64,000 bases of DNA from Channa striata (Eukaryota; Chordata; Actinopteri; Anabantiformes; Channidae), in contig CM065182.1 of NCBI GenBank assembly GCA_033026295.1, forward strand, positions 434,001 through 498,000, in the 5' to 3' direction. A program made the translations under genes and the position numbers. Under the pieces are notes generated by a model. That model did no database searches, was not told the DNA's origin, and saw only the letters and a list, made by a program, of their open reading frames with translations. Below are positions 33,991 to 44,306 of this stretch, in pieces (position 1 is the stretch's first letter; each line of letters starts with the position of its first letter).

Positions 33991-36851
33991 CTGTATTTAC
34001 ATTGTTTAACCAGGTTGCTGTATTTTAACAGCATCTCTGAATATTGTCATGTGACATGCTGGATAAACAAAATTACGGCCAGTTTAATGACTCTGTACGT
34101 GGATTACAACCACTTTACCCGTGTATCTCTCTCCTGCTCACAGTTTGTATCTCAGACTAGATTGCGCTCTACCTTAAGTGTGTTTGCCAGTTACATTAAA
34201 ACAGACAAACAGAAAGTGAAACTCCACCATAACAGCCATTTATATTATATTACAACTAACGTTTGACATCGTTCCTGTTAATCCCTCTTACCTGCGGTGG
34301 GAGGGAAACACGATCGTGTTCCTGTTGAGAAAGTGGCAGCTTCCACATTTTCACCGGACGAAGAGGAGAAACGTTTACCTGGATTTACTCTACGTTTAAT
34401 AGACTTTCTGGCCTTTGGTTTGTCTCGCCTCACCCTTTGTGTAAGCGTTGGATCTTGGTTTCTGTTTTTTGCACTGAACGTGAACATTCATGTATGCAAC
34501 AAAAGCTCCAGTCCTGCCACTATTTCAACGTAATAACGTACAAGGGAAGTGAACCAGCCCGTCTTCAGCTGCTTTACGTTTAGGTCTTAACAAAGGAGAA
34601 ACAATCGTGGCCCTAAAATAATAATGACACACCCCAAAAATGTGTCCACCCTCCACAGTGGGTTTTCTAAGCAGCTGGGTCAGATTATTAAAGCTGAAGC
34701 CGCCTGTCACCTCTGACCTGTAAATGAGCAGATAGTCTCTAAATGTGAGGCGCTAAGATTTGCGTAGCTTCTGTCCTGGTAGAACTGGTGGCAAACCGAA
34801 CGAACAGGATGTGGGTGTGACGGAGTCAGCTGCTGTTGACATTGGGTGGATTAAAGCCTCTAATGATGTGACAGAGTCGTTTTAGACGAGCAGTTGTGAG
34901 ACAAACTGTGCCGTGCGATTCCCTCCCTGTTCTGCAGGAGCTTCCTTCCTCTTTGGCCTGTTCGGCACATGAGTCTCTGAATGGATTGTGATTGAGGTTC
35001 TGATTCATGGTCGCTGTAGTGATGACAAGTGATATTATAGGTGGTGTCACCTGGTTTAAAAGTCTTACAGCTGGTAAGACAGGACAGGTTCCCGAGGAGA
35101 CCAGTTCTGGGTCTCTGTGTGCAGGATGTACACTTCCCTGTCCTTAAAGGTTGATGGGGCTGCACGCAGCTCCAGTGATCTGTTGAATACTGGGGCCATG
35201 TATCGGGGTCTGGGAAGGTCCGGCACCGTGTGTTGTGGATGTAGGGGGATGACAGGGTTTTGGTGTCTGTGGGCACTGAGATGGTGCAGGTGGGGCGTGT
35301 GGAGTTGTCAGATGTTTACGTTCCTGTGCAGGTGCGGGGGGCTTCCTGTGGTTTGTGACACGGCCTACCTGTACAGGAGTCTGTCCACGCTTCTGTCTCT
35401 TTGGTCCCGGAGTTTAGCTGTGAACCGTGGCTTGTTGTTGACCTGCATGTCATGCGTTTCTTCTAATATCGTCACAGGATTGATTCGATGTGGCATGAGC
35501 AGACTGAAGTAGCCCTGGTGATTCCAGTGAATCCAGTTGAGGGGGCAGTGTCCCACCTGATCAACTGGAGAACCTCAGTAAAAGAAACCTGGATTTATAT
35601 GGTTTTTATCGTGTATTAGACCCGGTATAAGACAACCCTCTTTCCCACTGGCTGTTTGTAGAAAAGTCATATTTTACTGACACACTTTCAGTCGATAGAC
35701 AGGATCCTTCATCATGAGTTTCCTCATCCTTTTGTTTAGTCAAAGTGAAACATAAGAACAGACGGGCGTCCGTGTCCTTATGGCCACTTAAGGTTTTGCG
35801 TACACTGAATGATGACCAGCAGTGGACGGAGTGTGTGTGTGTGTGTGTGTGTGTGTTGCTGCTGAAGACGTTTCTGTTGATGAGGCTCAGAGGAACAAAC
35901 TGAACGACACACACACTCACACTGATCTCAGGTGTGCAGCTAGATTTTGTACCTGATGCTGCAGGACTGTGTGATCCGAGTGAATCTGCACAAAACAAAT
36001 GTGAAGACTCGGGTTTGAGTCTCTTTTTTAAGGACTTAAACCAAATGTAATATTTTCTCTTTTTTATATATTATATTTTAACGCACTGAGATTATATCAA
36101 TAAAGAACTGTAACCTGGAACACCTCCGTTCTTTTGTTACTTTTCTTATTAATTTTGAGGGTTTCTAACTTAAATTTGTGTTTGTTGCAGTTTTACATAT
36201 AAAAAAGACCCAAAAATATTGTTTGCAATATTTATGTTGCAATATGTTGCAATTCATCTAAAACCAAAATATTAGACTAGCTTTGTATGAAAAGGATCTA
36301 AAGTTTCTGACTCTTCACTTAGAATATTACAGGATAAAGAAAACACATAAGCACACCGACATATGCTTTATTGGGTTATGAGAATTTATGTTTTTAGACA
36401 ATAACCATTAATGTACCAAATAATCTTGTTGATCCATTAGTGCTGAGTTTTTATAAAACAAAGCTGCATCACAATAAAGTTTCAGCTGCCAGAGTAGTCC
36501 AATGAAAGTGAGTGTCGATGTTCCAACCTGTGCTCACAGACCATGAGGAAGCAAGGCGCCAAACCAAAACGTTCTGTCCACTGTACTTCACTGCTAACAG
36601 TGGGTTTCCTGGTCCCCGGCAGGATGGTGTCCACCAGCTAAAGCTGACGTGAATCCCCTACAGAAAGATTGAAGAAATGAAAGTTGTCCTTCTGGAGTCA
36701 GAGGCCAGGCCTGAACCATGATGTGTAATTCTGTAATTGAACAAATTGTGTAATTAAATAGGAGGACACCCGGTGTCCTCTGGTGCAGATTTTAATTAAG
36801 TAAAAATAACAGCAGTTAATCCATTAATGATTAACTACACGTAGTTAATGA
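33991..36851. other. Intergenic DNA between nipal4 and ephx2
   Basis: No gene recognised. A minus-strand frame at 34860-35276 is open for 138 codons but has no recognisable domain; it might be a decayed retroelement 5' part. A (GT)n tract lies at about 35830-35853, and an AATAAA near 36100 has no assignable gene. Confidence 0.5.
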
Positions 36852-37455
36852 TTAAAGGAGCAGTTCACCAATTTCCAATGGGGGAATGACCAAAAACAAG
36901 TCAGCGAGTATTTAAGAATGAAGAGACACTCAGTTTCCTCCATATTTTCTATACAGAGAAATTGCAATTAATTCCTCTGCAAGTATCCGCCAGCCCAGTT
37001 GAAGATGATGTAAAACATGTCATTCTCAGCTGGGAGACGGCTGTGGGCTCACAGACTACAACCAGTGTTTCCTGGTTTTTCCAGGAACATTTGGGCTGAG
37101 ATGGAGGCGGATCCAACCTGCTACAGCTCCACCGTCCCTCAGCCATATTTTATCCTCGCGTACACATAAAACTCTAATATCGATGGCCGATGGTCCTGCT
37201 ATAGATTATGCTAAAGACAGCGAGAATACAAACAAATAATTTCATTTTGTATCTGCTGGCAACACCCACTGTTTGCACCTTTTGCAGAACAACTGATTGA
37301 ATCATAAAAACAGAACAAAAAGACAAAAACAAGCTGCATTTTCAAAACCTGTAAAGCTAAATTAACACTGACTGCATTTGCAGAAAAACTATTTGTTCGG
37401 GCACCCAGCAGCTTATAGAAAAGAGCCGCTTTCATACAAACACACTCATTTTGGT
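36852..37455 (+). mobile_element. Unclassified interspersed repeat, copy A
   Basis: Matches 53985-54892 in inverted orientation across most of its length. It begins with TTAAAGGAGCAGTTCACC, which resembles the end of teleost non-autonomous DNA transposons inserted at TTAA. It ends near the 'gccgctttcatacaaacacac' stretch. No coding sequence. Copy A lacks about 300 bases present in copy B at about 54205-54525, having instead about 60 unrelated bases. The class is inferred from the terminus only. Confidence 0.7.
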
Positions 37456-37647
37456 TAATAACTGGTGGAAAAAAGTAACATTTTAACCAGTTGAATTGTT
37501 GGATCATGCATTCAATTACTGCCTGAACCCACGGACATCACACACACAGCATTTTCTAATTGTCAGAATTAGAAAAGATGATCGTTTGTTCAAACTGTCA
37601 TCAACACACAAACCTACAGGTTGGACCAAAGTTTGTTGCAGCAGAAG

Positions 37648-37684
37648 AAGGAGAGAGAGAGAGAGAGGGGGGAGAGAGAGAGAG

Positions 37685-37722
<38 letters not shown>

Positions 37723-37757
37723 GAGAGAGAGGGAGGGAGAGAGAGAGAGAGAGGGGA
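37648..37757. repeat. (GA)n purine-rich satellite in the ephx2 promoter
   Basis: About 110 bases of GA/GGGA repeats, ending some 135 bases before the ephx2 start codon. Polypurine tracts like this can form triplex DNA and bind GAGA-type factors; a role here is inference. Confidence 0.95.
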
Positions 37758-37893
37758 ACGAAAAGCAAACACACGAAGTGGGCGGAGCCGCAGCCTTAGT
37801 GCTGAGGGCAAAGTTTGTGGCGGACAGGAAGCAGCAGAGCAAACTCACCCCGACTGTCAGAGGACACACACACACACGCTGAAGACAGAGACG

Positions 37894-39447
37894 ATGGCGC
37901 AGAAAAAAGCCGTGTTGTTCAACTTCTGGGGGGTCGTTGTCCCCTCACGAGCTGACGCCGCTTTCCACAAGATGGGGGAGCTGCACAAAGTCCCACGGTA
38001 AGAGTTTGTTTTGATCAGATGTCACACAATCAGCTGTTTGTTCAGTATGTCAGGTCCCACATGATGACGCCGTTTGATCCACAGCTAATCATTAACAAAT
38101 CTCTTTATCCACCTGTCCACACCTGGGCTGGACAGAACCACACACATAGATGTGTGTGTGTGTGTGTGTGTGTGTTTGTTACAAAAGGAACTGTGCAAGA
38201 CTCTCAAATCGATTTAAGAATTTGAATTTGACGTCTACTTCAAAAGTGCTTCACTTCGGTTTCATTGCTGCTTTCACCTAACTGGACTTCACAGTGAACC
38301 TGTCATGTTGTGTGCTGGTTTTCAGTGGTTTCCTGAGCAGGGTGACGTCCCGACAAGACGGCGCCATGAGGCGGGCGGAGAGAGGCCAGATCACACTTTC
38401 CCAGGTGGGTGAAGTCGTGCTGCTTCATTCGGAAATCATCATTTTTGAAGGATCGTAATCATTTTGTGTTTGACTGCGTGTGTAGATGATCCCAGCGTTT
38501 GAGCAGGAGTGTGTGAACGAGGCCCAGGTGACGGGGGTGACCCTGCCTTCTGATTGGTCAGTTAAAGTTCTGCTGGACGAGCTCAGAGGGTCGATGGCCG
38601 AAGTCCGTCCGGCTGTGCTGAAGACCGCTGCCAGTCTGCGTCGCAGTGGTAAACGCAGTACTACACACTGAGAAACCCTCCTAACCCTAACCACACTGAG
38701 AAAACAAGGGCAAACCCGTTTTGTTTGCTCCGGGTCGTTTAGGTGAATTGAGTTTGTCGATTGTTAGGGATCCAGTTCACTGGAAAAACCAGTCAGTTAA
38801 CCGTTTATTAAACGCAGCGAGGTGGAGACCTGATCCAGATCAGAAATTAATGTAAACATGTTTTGAAGGTCTTTGCTGATCGTCTGAGTTACTGATTGAA
38901 TCCTGTGTCCCCGCCCCCTCAGGGGTACTGACAGCTGTGCTGGCCAATCACTGGGTGGACGACACTGCAGACAGAGACGGTACCGCTCGCCTTCTCTCTC
39001 TGCTGGGGGGACACTTTGACCTGGTCCTCCAGTCCTGCCGCGCAGGTCACAGAGTCCCCGAGGCCGCCATGTTCACCTGCGCTCTGCAGCAGCTGGGAGT
39101 GACACCGCAGCAGGTCGAGGACACTGCAGCATCACGTGTCTTACATACGTATCAGTGTCCGACATGATACAGACTTTTTAATGATTTCCTAGAGTTTTGT
39201 TTCATACTGAAGTGACTTTGTGAAACCATCAGTGAACCAAAACGTGCGTCTGGTTTCAGGCCGTGTGGTTGGATGCAGACGAGGAGGGTGTGAAGGCGGC
39301 AGAAGGAGCAGGGATGCAGGGCGTCTTAGTGGGAAATGTGGGCAAGGCTCTGGACAAACTGGTGGACTTTACTGGAGTTCAGGTCTGCAGGCTTCACTGA
39401 CTGAGACGAGGTTCATTAGACTGTGTAACATGCTAACGTTAGCATAC

Positions 39448-39478
<31 letters not shown>

Positions 39479-42357
39479 CTCAGGCCGTTGGAGCAGACAG
39501 TCGTCCTGCGGCCTGCAGCCCTGACGAAGTGTCTCACGGATACGTCTCCATTAAGGTAACGTCCGTGTCATTACTCAGGTGAAGCGTTGTGTCCCTCTGA
39601 CTTTAACAGATAGTTCGTCTCTCTCTGTCTCAGCCTGGCGTTCAGACGCATTACGTAGAAGTGGGCTCGGGTCCGCCGGTTCTGATGTGTCACGGCTTCC
39701 CCGAGAGCTGGTTCTCCTGGAGGTACCAGGTAAGTCCTGAACCTGTGAACTTGTAGAGGTGAACTACAGAATATAAGTAAAGTCACCTCGTGTCTGTGTC
39801 TGGTAGATTCCAGCCATAGCTGCAGCAGGGTTCCGGGTGTTGGCTCTGGACATGAAGGGATACGGAGAGTCCACAGCCCCCCCAGGTGTGTATGAGTGTC
39901 AGTCTTGCACTGAACAAAGGGACATGAAGTTTTCTCTGATTGAAGTGTTTGACATGTGTCACGTGTTCACTGACAGAGATCGAGGAATATAGTCAGGAGC
40001 AGCTGTGCAAGGTACAAACATGTCATCCACTTTAACCGCTGACATACGGTTTGATCTTTGATCTGGTTTAAGTCCATTACAAACCTGCTTCTGGTCTTTT
40101 CCAGGATTTGATCACATTTATGGACAAACTCGTGAGTAATAACTCGAACACACTGCACATTGTTCAAGTGTCGTTCACTTCCTGTGAATCCTCTCTCTCT
40201 CTCTCTGTACTGTAGGCGATACCTCAGGTCACCCTGGTGGGTCACGACTGGGGCGGCGCCCTGGTGTGGACCATGGCTCAGTACTTTCCTGAGAGAGTCA
40301 GGTAAACACCTTAGCAGCATCCCAGCTGTTCTCCAGCTGTGTTATACTGTAATAAAACACGTCGTTTGTCCTGCGTGTGAAGGGCTGTAGCGTCTCTGAA
40401 CACCCCTCTGTTCCCGGCTGATCCTTCGGTTCATCCCGCAGAGAGGTTGAAGTCCGTTCCCATATTCGACTACCAGCTCTACTTTCAGAAACCAGTAAGA
40501 GATTTTCAGTAGCTTATTAAATAAAATGTTTTTATTGAGAACAACTGGACAGAAGTGCACGTGCTGCAGTTCCACTTTATAATCAACAACGATCCACCTT
40601 CGTACAGTCCAACAGTCCAAGTCCCCCCTCTGTCCGACATCCACCTGGAGCAAACACTGGGTTACTGCTGCTGAAACTAGCAATAAAGAAAACAGAAAAC
40701 AGTGTCCAAGGCCTATAAACCAAACCTGAACATCTACATGTCCTCACTGTGAAGACGAGTCCAACAAGACACGGTTCTCTCCGTTCTACCTGCCGTATGG
40801 TCTGATCAGGTGTCCGTACAGCAGCTCTTTGAATTCTAAGTAGTTTTTAAGCTCACGTGGGTATTAGAGTTGTACATTAGAGCATTATTAGATGTGGTTC
40901 TAATGTTTTGATTATAAAAATGTTCATTTAACAACACATAGGCATTAGTGAATTGATCCTAATGAGTTATGAAAGCAACACACAAAGTTCTAAGGAGTGT
41001 CAGCAAATGTTAAAGTCCAACATAATAAAGATTATTAATTGTGATGGTGACAGATCGTTTGTACATTACTCTGCAGTAGTAATCATTATTACCAATGCAA
41101 TTAAAATTTCTACCAGTTGTGGTTTTCTGTTTCATAACCCCCCCCTTCCAGCTCTCTGGGGGGCCCGGGGAGGACACAGCCCTCCCCTGACCCCCACCGC
41201 TGCACCATTGCAGTGGGGCCCTTCTGCTGCTCCAGGTACTGGGACGGGCCGGCGTCGAACCTGACCTGCACCAGCTGATGCCTTACGGACAACGGACACG
41301 AGCAACCACACCACACCACCAGACACCCTTCGCACTGAGAGCTGCTCTCGGGGGGAATTTAAACCTTCACTTTGGCTGTTTGGCCTTTAAAATTCACTGA
41401 CGCTCATAAGGTTTGAACTTGCGTCCTCTGTGTTACCAGGACGTCCTCTAACAGCCTGAGCTACTTGGTTGCACACAGTCCCTTTTTTTCTCAGAGCTTT
41501 TCATTCTTGATTTTTGCCACCTGACCACAAAAGTCAAACCTCTTGAGGATTGAACTCACTACCAATGTCCTTCAAAGTAGTCCTCTAACAGCCTGAGCTG
41601 TTCGGTTTCACGTGTTTCCTTCACTTTCACGGAGCTTTTCACTCTTGATTTTGGACACCTGACTTCAAAAGTGAAACCTCGTAGGGAATGAACCTACCAC
41701 CACAGTCCATGAAAGCAGTCCTCTGAAGTTCTCCAGCAGCAGGAGCTGTTGGACTAGTCTCCAACACGTCATTTTAGCTGGAAGTTGCTAATTTTGGCAG
41801 GAAACTGCCCTGAGACTCTGCACCGGGATTAAATCCTGGTGTGGGAAAATGCCAGTTTATATATACGTGACTGAAGTGACGAGTAAAGGTTGTTGTCCTT
41901 CTAAATCTTTGGTTACTGGACTTTAAAACTCGTGAGCTTTGTGAGGATCAAACCAACATCCTCAAACACTCCAACCACTTCTCCAACAGCCTGAGCTACT
42001 CAGTCAGACACTGTGACATTTCACTGATTCTGCTTTAAAAAAATGGTTCATGTCATCCCTGAGCCCTCAGCAGGCTGAAGTGTGTTTGTGTTACAGGGGG
42101 TTGCAGAGGCAGAGCTGGAGCGAAACTTGGAGAGATCGTTTAAGATTTTCTTCAGCAGCAGCAGCGAAGCAGTGAGTGTATACACACACACACACACACG
42201 GGATACAGGTGTGAGACACGTCTTCATGTGCTGCGGTTTTGTTTCCTCAGAAGAATCATCCCGCCATCAGCACAGCAGGAGTCTGCGCTCGAGGTGCGAG
42301 GATTTCCAGCTGATTGCGAGTAATTTTCACTCTGTGCTCAGTGCGTGTCTCTCACAC

Positions 42358-42397
<40 letters not shown>

Positions 42398-43050
42398 AGG
42401 TGGTTTGTTTGTGGGTCTCCCCGAGCAGATTCCCAGGAGCTCCATGCTGACAGAGGCCGAGCTGAAGTACTACGTCAGCCGGTTCAAAGAGAACGGCTTC
42501 AGGTGACGCACATGCAACAGGACAGGAAACATTCAGGGACAACGAGGAAGTGATGAGAAAATTATCAATAACTGTCATTTCACAGGAGGCCGCTGAATTG
42601 GTATCGGAATGGTGAGGCCAGCTGGAAGTGGATGTGTTCTCGACCCGCAGGAAAGGTTAGTCACACCGAGACATCGACAGCTGCAGTGAGTTTCTTCGCA
42701 TCGTGTTCCTGTAGTAAGACGAGTGATTGGTTTTCTTGCGTGTGTGCAGCTGCTGATGCCGGCACTGATGGTGACGGCAGGTAAAGACATGGTGCTGCTG
42801 CCGGCCTTCACCAAAGGAATGGAGGAGTTGGTAAGGAAAGCAAGAGGAGTGTGATTCTAGATTCTCGGAACCGAATCTGACGTATCGTTTGTGTGACGTG
42901 CAGATCCCGAACCTGAAGAGAGGACACATCGAGCAGTGTGGACACTGGACTCAGATGGAGAGACCAGCGGAGACAAACAACATCCTGATTTCGTGGCTTA
43001 AAGAAACACACAACCAGGCTGGTGGTGTGAGTGTAGCAGCCAGAGTGTGA
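37894..43050 (+). CDS. ephx2: Bifunctional (soluble) epoxide hydrolase 2
   Basis: Eighteen exons: 37894-37997, 38326-38404, 38486-38648, 38923-39113, 39260-39382, 39484-39555, 39634-39729, 39807-39885, 39977-40011, 40105-40131, 40216-40301, 40383-40494, 42097-42171, 42251-42293, 42400-42502, 42586-42655, 42750-42830 and 42904-43050. Phases agree throughout, giving 561 residues (human 555). The C-terminal alpha/beta hydrolase is complete: HGFP (264-267), nucleophile D334 in GHDWGG, Tyr382 and Tyr469 that activate the epoxide, D499 and H527. It should hydrolyse fatty-acid epoxides to diols. The N-terminal HAD phosphatase domain is present but degraded at its catalytic motifs: N10 and W12 replace the two Asp of motif I, A123 replaces Thr, V160 replaces Lys, A185 replaces Asp. 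The C-terminus ends AARV, not the SKM of the human enzyme. Exon 10 is only 27 bases. Confidence 0.96.
39449..39478. repeat. (TG)n abutting ephx2 exon 6 acceptor
   Basis: The TG run is followed at once by TCTCAG|, so the repeat forms the polypyrimidine-equivalent tract of the acceptor at 39482-39483. Confidence 0.95.
41403..42012 (-). repeat. Tandem array of four degenerate tRNA-like units
   Basis: On the minus strand, units at about 41475-41405, 41615-41545, 41755-41685 and 42010-41940 each show a tRNA A-box-like word (GTAGCTCAGGCTGTTAGAGG or variants). Each also has a B-box-like word about 45 bases later (AAGTTCAAACC, GAGTTCAATCC, GGTTCATTCC, GGTTTGATCC). The first two are 138 bases apart and share a linker containing 'aaaagctc'. 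The cloverleaf is imperfect, so these are not called as functional tRNA genes. A tRNA-derived SINE or tandem tRNA pseudogene array inside ephx2 intron 12 is the likely identity. Confidence 0.65.
42363..42394. repeat. (TG)n abutting ephx2 exon 15 acceptor
   Basis: Sixteen TG/GT units run directly into TTACAG|, the acceptor of exon 15 at 42398-42399. Confidence 0.95.
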
Positions 43051-43406
43051 GCGAGGTTAGAAAGGAAACGTGATCACAAAAACGCAAATATTTTCACAAT
43101 AAGAGTCCAGGCTTAAATGTGTTTGTTTACAGTGATCGTCTTTAATCAAGTAAAAAGATCGAGAAGACACACTACAAGAGGGAAGGAAGTTTATTGGAAA
43201 TGATCGGTAATTGTCATTCAGATGGGGAGTGAAGACTTGTTGGTATAAAATAATACATCTGTATTAAGTTGGATTCTATATAAATTAACATTTTATATCT
43301 TGGAATTTGTATAGGAAATGATTAAGATTTCACGTAAAATCATTAGCAAAAAAAAATCATCATCAAAATTTCTAAACTGTTTTAAAATTTTTAAACAGTG
43401 TGTAAT

Positions 43407-43412
43407 AATAAA
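43407..43412 (+). terminator. ephx2: Possible polyadenylation signal of ephx2
   Basis: AATAAA 357 bases after the stop codon. Further near-matches follow, so the site used is uncertain. Confidence 0.45.
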
Positions 43413-44234
43413 GAGAAGCTGATTTCAGCTTTATTAGTGTGGTTTTGGAAGATAAATCAACATGGATAAAAACAAGAATACTGCGTTTGATGTTAATATT
43501 TTATTAGGGACGTTTGACGTCCAAACATGTCTATGTGAAATGTTACTGCTTTTTTACAGACGTGCAGCAGAAGCCGATCGGAAACTCGGCAGTAAAAGGA
43601 TCTTTTAGCAATAGTTGAATAAAAGATGCAGGAAAAGCAAATATTTCAAGAAAACATAAATTACCCTCAGAAGAGGAGAGAGCGTTTGTTAGAGGCTGAA
43701 AATGTGGAATAACAACAAACCCGATATGACAGTATTACCCTGAAATATAAACATGTTCAACATTGGAAACGTTGGTTTGATCGAGTTCGTTCACCTTCAG
43801 CGAGGCAACATTAGATCCCCCCCGTACAAAGTCACAAGAGCAACAGGAATCATTTGGACCATTTAGGAAAATCGTGAGATATAAAAATACACTTTGTTGC
43901 ACGTTATGAGAATTTCGTTGAACCGTAACCAGCATTTTGGGGCTTTTTTGTAATTGTGATGCTCCTCAAATGACAATTTACTGTTTGTAACTTTGATTGT
44001 GACAGTGCTACATTAGAGAACCTGAGGACTGAAGCTGCCCAGGAGAACAGCAGCGTCCTCTGCTGGTTCCCATGACAACTGAGCGTGTTGCTCAGGCAGC
44101 TTCTTCTCAAACAGCTTGTTCCAGGCCGCCGTGACGTGTTTTTAACACACACATACAGATTGGTGGTTGTCAATGGTTCGCAAATGTCTTTTGTGCAGAT
44201 AAAAAATGGATAATGAGCAGCGTCCAATAACAAA

Positions 44235-44306
44235 CCTGCCACGTTCCTCCGTATCTGAACAGCGAGCACCAGGCGACGCTGTTCAGATATGGAGGAACGT
44301 GGCAGG
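44235..44306. repeat. Near-perfect 30-bp inverted repeat, 12-nt loop
   Basis: The left arm 44235-44264 (begins CCTGCCACGTTCCTCC) pairs with the right arm 44277-44306 (begins CGCTGTTCAGATATGG) at 29 of 30 positions. The exception is one pair that would be a wobble in one strand's RNA. The loop is AGCACCAGGCGA. It could be a precursor-like RNA hairpin or a tiny inverted-repeat element. Confidence 0.9.

Noticed and set aside
34860..35276. 138-codon minus-strand ORF
   Set aside because: No domain was recognised and it is flanked by degenerate sequence. A retroelement origin is possible but not demonstrable by reading.
37516..37882. Ser/Leu-rich and Arg/Glu-rich ORFs around 37.5-37.9 kb
   Set aside because: These are products of the (GA)n repeat read in different frames, not genes.
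41403..41475. Functional tRNA gene in ephx2 intron 12
   Set aside because: A-box and B-box words are present, but the acceptor, D and anticodon stems do not pair convincingly. Treated as a tRNA-derived repeat instead.
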